A stretch of 64,000 nt of DNA from Streptococcus thermophilus (GTDB taxonomy: Bacteria > Bacillota > Bacilli > Lactobacillales > Streptococcaceae), in NCBI RefSeq assembly GCF_010120595.1, contig NZ_CP038020.1, positions 1,860,001-1,924,000 of the forward strand. Direction: 5' to 3'. The notes under the pieces are model-generated. The model ran no database searches, was not told the DNA's origin, and saw only the letters and a list, made by a program, of their open reading frames with translations. Made by a program: the position numbers and the translations under genes. Each line of letters begins with the position of its first letter. Positions within the stretch are counted from its first letter, which is position 1. This document shows, in pieces, positions 20,345 to 30,171 of the stretch.

Positions 20345-21696
20345 TTATTGAAAGGATTTAGTCCTGTAATCTACAGGGCTGAGTCCTTTTAGTTTTGCTT
20401 TAATTCGTTTGTTGTTGTAATAATCAATGTAATTGATAATGGCTTGTTTGAGCTCGTCAAGTGAGTTGAATTGTTTCTCAAAACTATAAAACATTTCAGA
20501 TTTTAAGACGCCAAAGAAAGATTCCATCATACCGTTATCTGGACTGTTTCTCTTGTGGGACATGGATGGACGAATTCCATTTTGCTTAAGAAAATCATGA
20601 TAAAACTGGTGTTGATATTGCCAACCTTGGTCACTATGGAGAATTGTATTTTCATAATGCTCCTCTGTGAAGGACTGGTCTAACATAGATTTCACTTGTT
20701 CTAAGTTTGGTGAAGTTGAGAGATTATAAGCGATAATTTCGCTGTTGAAACCATCTAAAACAGGCGATAAATACAATTTATGTGTGCTATTTGGAATGGC
20801 AAACTCTGTCACATCTGTGTAGCACTTTTCCATGGGGTTGGCTGCTTCAAACTGGCGTTGAATAAGGTTATCTGCTTTCTTGCCAACTTCTCCTTGGTAT
20901 GAAGAATATTTGTGTTTACGACGAATTTGGGAACTTAAACCAAAGAGCTTCATCAGACGTTGGACCTTCTTCTGGTTCACTACAAAACCACGATTCCTCA
21001 ATTCAAGAGTTATTCGGCGATAGCCATAATTTCCTTTATGCTCATAATAAATTTCTTGAATTTAGCCTTTAGTCTCTTCATCTTTGTCGTGCCCATCTAG
21101 TTGTTTCAACTGATAATAGTAAGTCGAGCGAGCTAAACGTGCTGTTTCAAGAAGTAAATCGAGTCGAAATCCTCCTGAAACCCTTTTCTCTAACTGTTTC
21201 TGCCTTTCTCGCTGTAAGGCTTCGTCCCTTTCCTCTAACTCTTTTAACTTTTTTAGATAGGCTACCTCGGTACGTAAGCGTTCATTCTCCTCTTGGAATC
21301 GCTCTAGTTCTGTCATTTCTTCCCAAGTTTTCTTACGTTTACGCCCCATTTTAGGTACTCTGCCTCTTCTTTTCTCAAGAATTGTATACCCATTTTTTTA
21401 TATTGTGCTATCTAGTTAGGCAACATTCCACCACTTGGAAGACAATAATCAAGACTTACACTTTTTTGTGAACGACCTTCAAGTAGCACTTTATCAATCA
21501 TTTCTCGTTTTAATTTAGGAGAATAATAACGATTCTTTCCTTTTTTGATGATGTTTATTCCATAACGGTCAATTAATTTCACCATATATTTTAGACAAGA
21601 AACGTTCACCCCAAATTGATTTGAAAGTCGTTTAAAGCTTTCTCCTTGCTTTCTCAATTCATATATTTGAACTTTATCTTCATAAGTTAATTTCAT
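20345..21696 (-). pseudogene. IS3-family transposase orfA/orfB, multiply disrupted
   Basis: OrfA starts at ATG 21696 (MKLTYEDKVQIYELRKQGES, helix-turn-helix) and hits TAG at 21412-21414 after GMLPN, where relatives have Trp. A run of seven A at 21393-21399 shifts frame before MGRKRKKTWEEM. The next segment, a leucine-rich coiled coil plus the orfB start, ends in TAA at 21062-21064. OrfB then continues in the same frame to 20345 with the DDE core: YTDVTEF, HSDQGWQYQ and NGMMESFFG. The A7 run could be the programmed slip site, but its position inside orfA makes a deletion more likely. Confidence 0.85.
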
Positions 21697-21708
21697 AATA
21701 AAAAAAAA

Positions 21709-21749
21709 CACCCCAAAAGTTAGATTTTTTCTGTCTAACTTTTGGGGTG
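21709..21749 (-). terminator. IS-end palindrome acting as terminator downstream of pta
   Basis: A perfect 16-bp stem (CACCCCAAAAGTTAGA and its complement) with a 9-nt loop is followed on the minus strand by nine T. It is built from two inverted copies of the IS end repeat and should stop transcription coming from pta before the transposase start. Confidence 0.85.
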
Positions 21750-21785
21750 CAGTTCACTTAGCCAGACTTTCTTTTATTATTGCTT

Positions 21786-22769
21786 TTAATTATTAAGAGC
21801 TTGAGCAGCTGTGATAATAGCTAAGTTGTAAATATCTTCAGCACTAGCACCACGAGAAAGATCGTTTACTGGTTTATTAAGACCTTGTAAGATTGGTCCG
21901 ATAGCCTCAAACATTCCCAAACGTTGGGCAATCTTATAACCAATATTACCAGCCTGTAAACATGGGAAGACAAAGACGTTAGCTTGTCCTGCTACGTCAC
22001 TGTCTGGTGCCTTAATAGCTGCTGTTGCTGGAACAAAGGCTGCATCAAACTGCAACTCACCATCAATAGCCAAGTCAGGACGCATTTCTTTAGCAATATT
22101 TGTTGCTTGAACAACCCTGTCAACTTTTGGTGATTTAGCGGAACCTTTTGTTGAGAAGCTAAGCATCGCCACTTTAGGATCAATACCAAAAACTTTAGCT
22201 GTTTCTGCAGTATTAATTGCAATTTCTGCTAATTCTTGAGAATTTGGTTCAATATTGATAGCACAGTCGGCAAACATCAAGCGATGATTGGTGTCTTCAC
22301 GGTTCATAAGGAAGACACCTGATGTACGAGAAACACCAGGTTTCGTTTTGATAATTTGAAGAGCAGGACGAACGGTATCCGCTGTTGAGTGAATCGCGCC
22401 TGAAACCATTCCATCTGCTAAACCAAGTTTAACTAGCATAACACCAAAATAGTTGACATCACGAAGCAACTTGTCTGCATCTTCAATTGTCGCTTTCCCT
22501 TTACGGACTTCAACAAATTTTTCCTTCATTTCCTCGAAGCCTTCATAGGTTTCAGGATTAATAATAGTACAGTTAAAGTCTACAAAACCAAGATCGTTCA
22601 AGATTTTGTGAACCTCTGTTGGGTCTCCCAAAATAATAGGATCAACTAATTCTTCAAATTTCAAACGGGCAGCTGCACGAACCACACGGTCATCATTACC
22701 CTCAGGGAAAACAATCCTAACACCTTTCCCTGAAATATGTTCACGAAGTTCACCAAATAGACTACGCAT
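21786..22769 (-). CDS. pta: Phosphate acetyltransferase
   Basis: Pta interconverts acetyl-CoA and acetyl phosphate, the step before ATP-yielding acetate kinase. The 327-aa product is the short single-domain form. The conserved region VDGELQFDAAFVP near 234 and GQANVFVFPCLQAGNIGYKI near 262 mark the active-site half; N-terminal RIVFPEGNDDRVVRAA is also typical. It is the last gene of the relQ-nadK-pseudouridine synthase-pta unit, 13 bp after the synthase. Confidence 0.97.
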   Translation of the reverse strand: MRSLFGELREHISGKGVRIVFPEGNDDRVVRAAARLKFEELVDPIILGDPTEVHKILNDLGFVDFNCTIINPETYEGFEEMKEKFVEVRKGKATIEDADKLLRDVNYFGVMLVKLGLADGMVSGAIHSTADTVRPALQIIKTKPGVSRTSGVFLMNREDTNHRLMFADCAINIEPNSQELAEIAINTAETAKVFGIDPKVAMLSFSTKGSAKSPKVDRVVQATNIAKEMRPDLAIDGELQFDAAFVPATAAIKAPDSDVAGQANVFVFPCLQAGNIGYKIAQRLGMFEAIGPILQGLNKPVNDLSRGASAEDIYNLAIITAAQALNN

Positions 22770-22782
22770 AAAAATTCCTCAA

Positions 22783-23679
22783 TCAATCTTTTTTAGTTTT
22801 CAAGCCCATGATAACGGTTTCGAAATCATCTGTCAAGGAAGACTCATGGACCATTTCTTTTTTGGTGAAAGGATCAACAAATGCAAGTCGGTGGCAATGC
22901 AAGGCCTGGCGCTCAATACCATAGTCTAGAGAACCACCATAAAGGTCATCTCCTAAAAGGGGGAGTCCCAAATGGGCAAAGTGGACACGAATCTGGTGGG
23001 TACGCCCAGTATGCAAATTGATATCAACCAGTTTAACCCTACCATAATCACCTACCAAACGATAACGAGTGTGGGCATATTTCCCCGATTTATGGACTCG
23101 ACGTGTGATAATGGAATCCACATCACGCGCAATCGGTGCAATGATTTCACCCTGCTGCTCAAGCTTGGTCTCACCTTCAACCAAGGCATAATAATGTTTT
23201 TTTATAGACTTCTGTTGTAACTGTTTATCCATACGAGCATGGGCGTAACCATGCTTGGCAAACAGCATGAGACCAGATGTGTCCTTATCCAAACGTGTCA
23301 CGATATGGACACGCTGGTTGGGATAATTATTGCTGACAAAGTGATGTTTGACAAAGTTAGCCATGGTATTATCATGGTTAACACTTGGAATACTAGCATA
23401 GCCATAGGGTTTATTAATCACCAAGAAGTTATCATCCTCATAGACTATATCCAAGTCAAAAGGAATTGGCTTCAAGGTTTCATGCGGGGCCTCATCAGGG
23501 ATTTCTATGGCAACCACGTCTCCCTCATGGACAGGATAAGTCGCAAACTGCTCCTCACCATTGACCCAGATGTGACCTCCCTCAAACTTAATTTTGGCTA
23601 GAAGTCCTTTTGAAATATCGTGCTCCTTCAAAAAGGTTTTAACTCGACATGAACGTCCTACAGTAAATTCATATCTCAT
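22783..23679 (-). CDS. RluA-family pseudouridine synthase
   Basis: Isomerises uridine to pseudouridine in RNA, probably rRNA. The 298-aa product has an S4-like N-terminal part ([20 protein letters not shown], about 17-36) and the catalytic motif [16 protein letters not shown] near 127-142, with Asp in RLDKDTSG the nucleophile by family. [11 protein letters not shown] near 220 is a second hallmark. It overlaps the nadK stop by 4 bp. The RluD/RluE assignment cannot be settled from sequence alone, so no symbol is given. Confidence 0.93.
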   Translation of the reverse strand: MRYEFTVGRSCRVKTFLKEHDISKGLLAKIKFEGGHIWVNGEEQFATYPVHEGDVVAIEIPDEAPHETLKPIPFDLDIVYEDDNFLVINKPYGYASIPSVNHDNTMANFVKHHFVSNNYPNQRVHIVTRLDKDTSGLMLFAKHGYAHARMDKQLQQKSIKKHYYALVEGETKLEQQGEIIAPIARDVDSIITRRVHKSGKYAHTRYRLVGDYGRVKLVDINLHTGRTHQIRVHFAHLGLPLLGDDLYGGSLDYGIERQALHCHRLAFVDPFTKKEMVHESSLTDDFETVIMGLKTKKD

Positions 23680-24512
23680 TCTTCCATGTCTCCAATAAAG
23701 GATTCACGGACACGTTCCCAAAAACTTGTGTGACTAGCACTAGCAACAAAAGAAATCTTACGTTGGTCAATCGAAAATTCTACCTTTTTCACATTCCGGT
23801 TGGTATAGGTCTTATTATCAACCGACAGAGTGTAGCTCCCCATTCGAGTAGGATAGACAGTAATCTTCTCATGTTTTGGCACGATAAGTGGACTACCTAA
23901 GGTACGGTAAACACGATTATTAAGACTAGCAATTTCTGTCAACTGCAAAGCCTCAATAGTGGGATGAAGTACCGCACCACCCAAAGATTTATTGTAGGCG
24001 GTTGATCCTGTAGGCGTTGACACCGACAATCCATCTCCACGGAAGCTCTCAAACAAGACATCATTAAGGCAAACATCTGCTGCCATGGTTTTCTCATTAC
24101 GCTTAATTGCTGCTTCATTGAGGGCAATTGACGTAAAAGAACGACCAGCAGCCAGGGTCAATTTGACATTCAAAAGAGGGTAAGAAATCTTTGCACCACT
24201 ATCTTTTCGAAGCGTCTCGATTAATTGATCCACTTCACTGTCCAAATAATCCGTATAAAAGCCTAGATGACCCGTGTGAATCCCTACAAAACGCACACGC
24301 GCAAGCTCTTTTTCATACATATGAAAGGCCGATAGCAACATACCATCACCACCAATTGAGATGACCACATCTGGATTTTTCTTGGTCAAATAAAAATCAG
24401 GATCATCTCGAAAGGCATTAAAAAGTTTCGAGGCAACACGCCTACTTTGGGGTTTGCCATTGGCAATAATAGCTACCTTCATCTCATCCGAAGAGGTCTT
24501 CATCTGTGTCAT
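23676..24512 (-). CDS. nadK: NAD kinase
   Basis: Phosphorylates NAD to NADP. The 278-aa product has the GGDGMLL motif near 54-60 for NAD and phosphate binding, HTGHLGFY near 79 and [12 protein letters not shown] near 158-169. I chose ATG 24512 ([10 protein letters not shown]) because AGGA lies about 7 nt upstream inside relQ and the streptococcal family has this N-terminus. A shorter start at 24482 (MKVAIIANG) is possible. Overlap with relQ is 29 bp, so translation is probably coupled. Confidence 0.95.
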   Translation of the reverse strand: MTQMKTSSDEMKVAIIANGKPQSRRVASKLFNAFRDDPDFYLTKKNPDVVISIGGDGMLLSAFHMYEKELARVRFVGIHTGHLGFYTDYLDSEVDQLIETLRKDSGAKISYPLLNVKLTLAAGRSFTSIALNEAAIKRNEKTMAADVCLNDVLFESFRGDGLSVSTPTGSTAYNKSLGGAVLHPTIEALQLTEIASLNNRVYRTLGSPLIVPKHEKITVYPTRMGSYTLSVDNKTYTNRNVKKVEFSIDQRKISFVASASHTSFWERVRESFIGDMEE

Positions 24513-25158
24513 CACTATTTCCTACACTATCCTTCAAAGTTCTATTAATTGGATCAAAGAGCAACTGGGCTTCTCTAATATCATCACGTATCTTCCGCAT
24601 TTCTTCGTCAAGCTCATAAGCCATGCGGGCCGTAGTTTCCAAGCGAAGTTTAATTTCCTCAGGAAAATTCCCCTGATACTTGTAATTAAGAGAATGTTCA
24701 ATGGTGGCCCAAAAGTTCATGGCCAAAGTCCTAATCTGAATCTCTGCAAGAATTTCCTTACGACCATCTATGGTATCAACGGGATAAGAGATAATAACAT
24801 GATAAGAGCGATAACCCGAATTTTTACGGTTTCTGATATAGTCTCGCTCTGAAACAATCGTCATATCACTACGATGACGAAGCAAAGCCAAAACCTCATC
24901 CACATCATCGACAAATTGGACCATGACTCGGAGACCAGCGATATCCTGCATATCTTGAGCCAAATTTTCAATTGAAAGACCACGAAGGGCGATTTTCTCC
25001 TCAATGGAAGCCACTGACTTCACACGTCCCGTCACAAACTCAATAGGCGAGTGACGGTTTTGCTTACGAAATTGTTTACGAATGCCTCGGAGCTTGATTT
25101 TGAGCTCACCTACGGCCTGAATATAGGGGTCTAAAAATTGTTCCCAATCCATGGTCAA
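24484..25158 (-). CDS. relQ: Small alarmone synthetase RelQ
   Basis: A single-domain (p)ppGpp synthetase of 224 aa, without the hydrolase or regulatory domains of Rel. The synthetase core shows [17 protein letters not shown] near 48-64, [15 protein letters not shown] near 86 and [22 protein letters not shown] near 149. The C-terminus is acidic (DDTDEDLFG). The TTG start at 25158 (MTMDWEQFL) is favoured because GGAGGA is about 9 nt upstream; ATG 25152 is the alternative. The order relQ-nadK-pseudouridine synthase-pta matches the known streptococcal relQ operon. Confidence 0.93.
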   Translation of the reverse strand: MTMDWEQFLDPYIQAVGELKIKLRGIRKQFRKQNRHSPIEFVTGRVKSVASIEEKIALRGLSIENLAQDMQDIAGLRVMVQFVDDVDEVLALLRHRSDMTIVSERDYIRNRKNSGYRSYHVIISYPVDTIDGRKEILAEIQIRTLAMNFWATIEHSLNYKYQGNFPEEIKLRLETTARMAYELDEEMRKIRDDIREAQLLFDPINRTLKDSVGNSDDTDEDLFG

Positions 25159-25253
25159 GATAGGACTCCTCCTTGTCAAAAGCTTTAGTTTTTTATAAAA
25201 TAAATATAATCTGTTATATTATACCACATTTAAAAGAACAAGGGAGGACACAC

Positions 25254-25829
25254 ATGAACCATTTAGAGATAGAGTACAAGACTCTGCTCACCAAAGACGA
25301 GTATAATCGTTTAGCAGTGCTTTTCTCCCATGTAACACCTGTTACGCAAACCAATTACTACATTGATACACCCCAAGGTGACATGAGGAATAAAAGGTTG
25401 TCTTTACGTATCAGAACCCTTCCCACTCATGGTGAGTTGACCTTGAAAATTCCTGAAAAGGTCGGAAATATGGAATACAATGTCACCATGGACTGTTCAG
25501 AGGCTAAGGCTATGACCAAGTCTCTTGACTTCCCTGAATGCCAAATCAAGTCCATTCTTCTAGAACGTGGTGTTAAGTTAGAGGATCTAACCATCCTTGG
25601 ACATTTAACCACAACCCGTCGTGAATACCAGACCAATATTGGTCTCATGGCACTTGATGTCAATGTCTATGCTGATAAGAAAGACTATGAGCTTGAGTTG
25701 GAAGTTTCAGATGCTAAGAGAGGTAAAGACGACTTTTATGCCTTTCTTAAGGAAAATAATATTAACTTTAAGTATGCCAAGAGTAAGGTTGCACGTTTTA
25801 TAGCAACCCTAAAGCGAGATAAAGACTAG
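25254..25829 (+). CDS. CYTH domain protein
   Basis: A 191-aa CYTH (triphosphate tunnel metalloenzyme) protein. The N-terminal signature EIEYKTLL is the ExExK motif (E4, E6, K8). Paired charged strands follow (RLSLRIRTL, ELTLKIPEK, ELELEVSD), and the C-terminal YAKSKVARF closes the tunnel. Members act on triphosphates, including inorganic triphosphate or thiamine triphosphate; the substrate is unknown. ATG 25254 sits behind AGGGAGG; a longer frame from 25173 lacks such a site. It is divergent from relQ and this pairing is common in Firmicutes, so a link to nucleotide signalling is plausible. Confidence 0.9.
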   Translation: MNHLEIEYKTLLTKDEYNRLAVLFSHVTPVTQTNYYIDTPQGDMRNKRLSLRIRTLPTHGELTLKIPEKVGNMEYNVTMDCSEAKAMTKSLDFPECQIKSILLERGVKLEDLTILGHLTTTRREYQTNIGLMALDVNVYADKKDYELELEVSDAKRGKDDFYAFLKENNINFKYAKSKVARFIATLKRDKD

Positions 25830-25933
25830 TTGGTGAAATGTGAGTTTATAGAAATTCTGCTAGTCATTTTTGATCCGTTCTGAGGCGGACTTTCCACCGT
25901 AAAAACGTCTATAAAAACCATTTACTTCATTTT

Positions 25934-25961
25934 AAGACAAGGATCAACCCTTGTCTTTTTT
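25934..25961 (+). terminator. Terminator after the CYTH gene
   Basis: GACAAGG / CCTTGTC stem (25936-25942 / 25949-25955), extended by flanking A/T pairs, followed by six T. In the 320-bp gap to prs this and the prs promoter are the only elements seen. Confidence 0.85.
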
Positions 25962-26086
25962 ATATATGCAAAAACAATTTGGTACTTGTGGCAACTTCCA
26001 CAATCTCTCTTCTGTCTAAAAACGCATACAAAAATGATTCAGTGATTTATGGTTCGTCAATTTTCATCAATATCGCTTTCTGAAGG

Positions 26087-26115
26087 CTGAAATTTCTATT
26101 TTTTTTTGTTAAAAT
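26087..26115 (+). promoter_or_regulatory. Promoter of prs
   Basis: -35 CTGAAA (26087-26092), 17-bp T-rich spacer, extended -10 TGT-TAAAAT (hexamer 26110-26115), about 75 bp before prs. Confidence 0.55.
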
Positions 26116-26191
26116 AGAAGCATCTGTAGTTTTATTATAATAGCCCTAATTGGGCTTCGCATCTTATTTTTTTAAAGGAGTCACCATCGTC

Positions 26192-27163
26192 ATGGTACAT
26201 CAAAAAGCAAACCCAAAATTGAAATTGTTCTCGCTCAGCTCAAATCCAGAAATTGCTGAAAAAATTGCTGAGAATACCGGATTGCCACTTGGAAAAGTAT
26301 CTTCACGTCAATTTTCTGACGGTGAAATCATGATTAACATTGAAGAGTCTGTTCGTGGAGACGATATTTACATCATCCAATCTACTAGCAACCCTGTTAA
26401 CGACCACCTTTGGGAATTGCTCATCATGATTGATGCCTGCAAACGTGCCAGTGCTAACTCTGTCAATGTAGTTATGCCTTATTTTGGTTATGCACGTCAA
26501 GACCGTATTGCTGCTTCACGTGAACCAATCACTGCTAAATTGATTGCCAATATGTTGGTTAAAGCTGGTGTCAACCGTGTCTTGACGCTTGACCTTCACG
26601 CTGTCCAAGTTCAAGGCTTTTTTGACATCCCCGTGGATAATCTCTTTACTATCCCTCTTTTTGCTGAATACTACAATGAAAAAGGGTTGACTGGTGCAGA
26701 CGTTGTCGTTGTTAGCCCTAAAAATTCTGGTGTTAAACGTGCTCGTAGCTTGGCTGAATATCTTGATGCTCCAATCGCTATTATTGATTATGCTCAAGAT
26801 GATACGGGACGTGAAGAAGGCTACATCATCGGTGAGGTTGAAGGTAAAACTGCGATCTTGGTTGATGATATCCTTAATACGGGTAAAACTTTTGCCGAAG
26901 CGGCTAAAATCCTAGAACGTGGTGGGGTTAATGACATCTATGCAGTAGCTAGTCACGGGCTCTTTGCTGGTGGTGCCGGTGAAGTCCTCAACGCTTCTCC
27001 AATCAAAGAAATCTTGGTTACAGATTCAGTTGCAACTAAAGAAAATGTTCCTACAAGTGTTAAATACCTTTCAGCAAGTGAGCTTATCGCTAATGCTATT
27101 ACCCGTATCTTTGAACGTCAACCACTTAGCCCACTTTTTGCATATACTGCCAACGAGGACTAA
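26192..27163 (+). CDS. prs: Ribose-phosphate pyrophosphokinase
   Basis: Makes PRPP from ribose 5-phosphate and ATP for nucleotide, His, Trp and NAD synthesis. The 323-aa protein has [14 protein letters not shown] near 89-102 and the PRPP-binding loop [14 protein letters not shown] near 217-230. ATG 26192 ([18 protein letters not shown]) was chosen behind AAAGGAG at 26174-26180; spacing of 11 nt is slightly long. It resembles the second streptococcal PRPP synthetase more than the classical one at the N-terminus. The desulfurase gene starts 3 bp after its stop. Confidence 0.95.
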   Translation: MVHQKANPKLKLFSLSSNPEIAEKIAENTGLPLGKVSSRQFSDGEIMINIEESVRGDDIYIIQSTSNPVNDHLWELLIMIDACKRASANSVNVVMPYFGYARQDRIAASREPITAKLIANMLVKAGVNRVLTLDLHAVQVQGFFDIPVDNLFTIPLFAEYYNEKGLTGADVVVVSPKNSGVKRARSLAEYLDAPIAIIDYAQDDTGREEGYIIGEVEGKTAILVDDILNTGKTFAEAAKILERGGVNDIYAVASHGLFAGGAGEVLNASPIKEILVTDSVATKENVPTSVKYLSASELIANAITRIFERQPLSPLFAYTANED

Positions 27164-27166
27164 TTT

Positions 27167-28279
27167 ATGGTTTATTTGGATAATGCAGCAACCACTCCTT
27201 TGAATACTGCTGCTATCTCAGCGATGACACATGTCATGACTGAAACCTTTGGAAATCCATCCAGCCTACATGCTTATGGTCGTCAGGCTTCTAAGGAACT
27301 CCGTGAGGCTCGTGAAGAAATGGCCAAGCAATTTCAAGTTCCTGCTCGAAAACTCATTTTCACCTCTGGTGGGACTGAGGGTAACAATACAGCTATCAAA
27401 GGTTATGCCCTTGCCAATCAAGCTAGGGGGAAACATTTGATTACGACTGCTATCGAGCATCACTCTGTCCTTCACACCATGGCCTACCTGGAAGAGCGTT
27501 TTGGTTTTGAGGTTACTTATATCCAGCCGGTCAATCAGGTCATTACAGCCCAACAGATTGCTGAGGCCTTACGTGACGATACTATTCTGGTTTCTGTCAT
27601 GTATGCCAATAATGAAACTGGTCAGTTACTTCCTATTAAGGAAATTGGTGACCTGCTCACCAACCACCAGGCTGCTTTCCACGTGGATGCTGTTCAGGTT
27701 GCAGGAAAACTTCCAATTCACCCAGAAGAACTCGGTGTCGATTTTCTCTCAATCAGTGCTCATAAATTTCATGGACCTAAAGGTGTCGGCCTGCTCTATC
27801 ATAATGATTTGCACTTTGACAACCTACTCCACGGTGGTGAACAAGAGGAAAAGCGTCGTGCCAGCACTGAAAATCTTGTCGGTATTGCAGGCATGACCGC
27901 AGCTTACAAACAAGCTAGTAAGAACTACCAAGACAATTACAAGCATGTTGAAACGATCCGTCAGGTGTTCCTTAATTCTCTCACTGTTCCTTACGAGATT
28001 AACAGCGTAGGACCCAGTCTACCTCACGTTATCAACATTAGTTTTTCTGGCAAGGAAAATGGACCTCTCTTAACCCTGTTAGACTTGGCTGGATTTGCTG
28101 TCTCAACTGGATCTGCTTGTACTGCTGGAACTGTTGACCCAAGCCACGTCATCCAATCCCTATATGGCAAGGATTCTGACAAGCTTAAAACAGCTATCCG
28201 CGTTAGTTTATCAGAGGAAAACACTGCTGAAGAACTTCAGGCCCTAGCAGAAAAACTTAATCAAATCATAGGAGACTAA
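27167..28279 (+). CDS. nifS: Cysteine desulfurase, NifS/IscS-like
   Basis: A PLP enzyme of 370 aa that takes sulfur from cysteine for Fe-S clusters or tRNA thiolation. The N-terminus VYLDNAATTPLN is classic, the PLP lysine is in SISAHKFHGPKG near 200, and the persulfide cysteine is in STGSACTAG near 320. The loop around that Cys is the longer NifS/IscS type rather than SufS type. It lies directly after prs and 1 bp before a DUF1831 gene; in streptococci these often travel with tRNA-thiolation genes, though thiI is not seen here. Confidence 0.93.
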   Translation: MVYLDNAATTPLNTAAISAMTHVMTETFGNPSSLHAYGRQASKELREAREEMAKQFQVPARKLIFTSGGTEGNNTAIKGYALANQARGKHLITTAIEHHSVLHTMAYLEERFGFEVTYIQPVNQVITAQQIAEALRDDTILVSVMYANNETGQLLPIKEIGDLLTNHQAAFHVDAVQVAGKLPIHPEELGVDFLSISAHKFHGPKGVGLLYHNDLHFDNLLHGGEQEEKRRASTENLVGIAGMTAAYKQASKNYQDNYKHVETIRQVFLNSLTVPYEINSVGPSLPHVINISFSGKENGPLLTLLDLAGFAVSTGSACTAGTVDPSHVIQSLYGKDSDKLKTAIRVSLSEENTAEELQALAEKLNQIIGD

Positions 28280-28280
28280 G

Positions 28281-28628
28281 ATGGCATTTGAAAAAAGCAT
28301 CCATTTGGCTGACTGTAAATACCGTTACACCATCAGCTCTAATGTCAAAAAATTCACCCTTCGTGATACAACTTTTGTACAAAATAAAATTGGAAACTAC
28401 GAGTTACACCGTCTACTCGAAAAAGTGCCTAACTCAGGTGAAGGTTTCCCACTAAAGATCACTATTAACAAAGATTTGACAGGTTTCAAATTGTCAATCA
28501 CAGACAAATCTGGCCTTCGTAACATTAATATCTTTAAAAATGAAGACCACCATATCTTACAAGAAAAATTCTACTTCTTGATGCAGAGTTTAGTAGACCG
28601 TCAAGTTTTTGAGCAAGAAGAGGTCTAA
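28281..28628 (+). CDS. DUF1831 family protein
   Basis: A 115-aa protein with no membrane segment or signal. It is recognised as the DUF1831 type that follows nifS-like genes in lactic acid bacteria: short, basic N-terminal strands (KSIHLADCKYRYTISSN), then LHRLLEKVPNSGEGFPLKI. Function is unknown. The one-base spacing from the desulfurase implies co-translation and a shared process. A perfect 15-bp hairpin follows the stop. Confidence 0.8.
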   Translation: MAFEKSIHLADCKYRYTISSNVKKFTLRDTTFVQNKIGNYELHRLLEKVPNSGEGFPLKITINKDLTGFKLSITDKSGLRNINIFKNEDHHILQEKFYFLMQSLVDRQVFEQEEV

Positions 28629-28642
28629 ACCATTTTTAGATA

Positions 28643-28677
28643 TATAAATAACCTATCCTAGTGATAGGTTATTTATA
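28643..28677 (+). terminator. Perfect 15-bp inverted repeat after the DUF1831 gene
   Basis: TATAAATAACCTATC and its exact complement are separated by five bases. The 3' arm is U-rich but no long T run follows, so termination may be partial. It lies 95 bp before rex. Confidence 0.6.
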
Positions 28678-28771
28678 TCGCATCATTTATACTATTTTGT
28701 TGCAATCTTCACAAACCTTTCCTAAAATAATATAAGTGAATCATATTAATTCAAGAAGGGAAATGCGATCA

Positions 28772-29431
28772 ATGACATATGAGAAAAACATTCCAAACGC
28801 TACTGCTAAACGTCTCTCTCTCTATTATCGAATATTCAAACGATTCCATCGTGAAAATATCGTCAAAACAAGTTCCAAACAAATTGCTGAAGCAATTGGA
28901 ATTGATCCTGCTACAGTGCGTCGTGACTTCTCCTATTTTGGTGAGTTAGGTCGTCGTGGTTTTGGTTATGACGTTAGTAAGCTGATGACATTTTTCGCAG
29001 AACTCCTTAATGATAATGCGACAACTAAGGTGGTCCTTGTAGGAGTAGGAAATATCGGACGTGCTCTTCTTCACTACCGTTTTCAAGAACGTAACCGCAT
29101 GCAGCTGGTTATGGCTTTTGATACAGACGATAACGAACTGGTAGGAAGCCAGACTGAAGACAATATTCCTATCTATGGTATCTCTCAAATCAAGGACAAG
29201 ATTGCCCAGGAAGATATCAAAACGGCCATCCTGACAGTGCCATCAGTCAAGGCACAGGAGGTGGCTGAGCTTTTAGTTGATGCTGGAATTGAAGGCATTC
29301 TCTGCTTCTCTCCAGTCAACCTCAATCTTCCACGCCACGTGGTGGTCCAATATGTAGACTTGACTAGCGAACTACAAACCCTACTCTATTTCATGAAAGA
29401 AGAGGAAAAATCAAGGAGAAACAATGACTAA
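28772..29431 (+). CDS. rex: Redox-sensing transcriptional repressor Rex
   Basis: Rex represses fermentation genes and is released when NADH rises. The 219-aa protein has an N-terminal winged helix ([36 protein letters not shown]) and a Rossmann domain with [10 protein letters not shown] near 91-100. ATG 28772 ([10 protein letters not shown]) matches the family N-terminus and lies 11-12 nt after GAAGGGA; an upstream ATG at 28763 is too close to that site. It overlaps the next gene by 8 bp. Confidence 0.93.
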   Translation: MTYEKNIPNATAKRLSLYYRIFKRFHRENIVKTSSKQIAEAIGIDPATVRRDFSYFGELGRRGFGYDVSKLMTFFAELLNDNATTKVVLVGVGNIGRALLHYRFQERNRMQLVMAFDTDDNELVGSQTEDNIPIYGISQIKDKIAQEDIKTAILTVPSVKAQEVAELLVDAGIEGILCFSPVNLNLPRHVVVQYVDLTSELQTLLYFMKEEEKSRRNND

Positions 29432-30119
29432 ACCAATTATCGGAATCACAGCCAATGTAAGACCTAATCCAGCCCATAAAGACATCAAATGGTCCTATGC
29501 CCCATCTGGCTTTGTAGAAGGAGTTCAAAGAGCCGGTGGCTTAGCAATCCTACTACCCGTATCCGAACCTTCGGAGGCTAAAACCTATATTTCCATGATT
29601 GACAAGCTTATCCTCATCGGTGGACAAAACGTTGACCCTAAATTCTACAACGAAGAGAACCATGCCAGTGAAGATGACTTCTTCCTCGAACGGGATATCT
29701 TTGAAATGGCACTCATTGAGGAAGCCACTAAGCAGAAGAAACCCATCTTTTCAATCTGTCGTGGAACCCAACTCATGAACGTCGCACTAGGTGGTAGCCT
29801 CCATCAAGATATTGAGCATCACTGGCAGGACAAGCCTTCTGATTACCTCTACCATAAGATTATTGTTGATGAGAACAGTGAGTTGGCTGAAATCTACGGA
29901 CGTGAAACCTCTATCAACTCTTTCCACCATCAAAGTATCAAACACTTGGCCCCTGACCTCCGTGTTATTGCGCGTGACTCTGAGGATAATACTGTCGAAG
30001 CTGTTGAATCAAACACACCAGATCTTCGTTACCTTGGTGTTCAGTGGCATCCAGAACTTCTCCTACACAAACGTGAAGAAGACCTCAAACTCTTTGAATA
30101 CGTTGTAAACGAACTTTAA
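29424..30119 (+). CDS. Class-I glutamine amidotransferase-like hydrolase (peptidase C26)
   Basis: A 231-aa enzyme of the gamma-glutamyl hydrolase/PuuD type. The nucleophile elbow is [12 protein letters not shown] near 110-121, with Cys in CRG; the catalytic His-Glu pair is in GVQWHPELL near 210. IGGQNVDP near 68 is a family mark. The natural substrate is not known. It overlaps rex by 8 bp, an order conserved in streptococci, and is followed by a terminator. Confidence 0.88.
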   Translation: MTKPIIGITANVRPNPAHKDIKWSYAPSGFVEGVQRAGGLAILLPVSEPSEAKTYISMIDKLILIGGQNVDPKFYNEENHASEDDFFLERDIFEMALIEEATKQKKPIFSICRGTQLMNVALGGSLHQDIEHHWQDKPSDYLYHKIIVDENSELAEIYGRETSINSFHHQSIKHLAPDLRVIARDSEDNTVEAVESNTPDLRYLGVQWHPELLLHKREEDLKLFEYVVNEL

Positions 30120-30149
30120 AAGCAACTGATACTGCACTCAGTTGCTTTT
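30118..30149 (+). terminator. Terminator after the rex-C26 operon
   Basis: A 12-bp stem AAAAGCAACTGA/TCAGTTGCTTTT (30118-30129 / 30138-30149) with an 8-nt loop. It overlaps the last two bases of the stop codon. Confidence 0.85.
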
Positions 30150-30171
30150 CTTGTGTCTTTATAGACCCTAC

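Larger units (their letters stand above)
20317..21756 (-). mobile_element. Degenerate IS3-family (IS150-type) insertion sequence
   Basis: About 1.44 kb bounded by related inverted repeats, ACCCCAAAAAGTTGGACAA on the left and, inverted, CACCCCAAAAGTTAGACAG on the right. The transposase carries several lesions, so the copy is probably immobile. A second, shorter remnant of a related element lies at 17774. Exact ends and target duplication are unclear; the limits given are the outermost plausible repeat bases. Confidence 0.85.

Noticed and set aside
21393..21399. A7 run in orfA as a programmed -1 frameshift site
   Set aside because: It lies well before the usual orfA/orfB overlap and next to a nonsense codon, so a single-base deletion explains it better.
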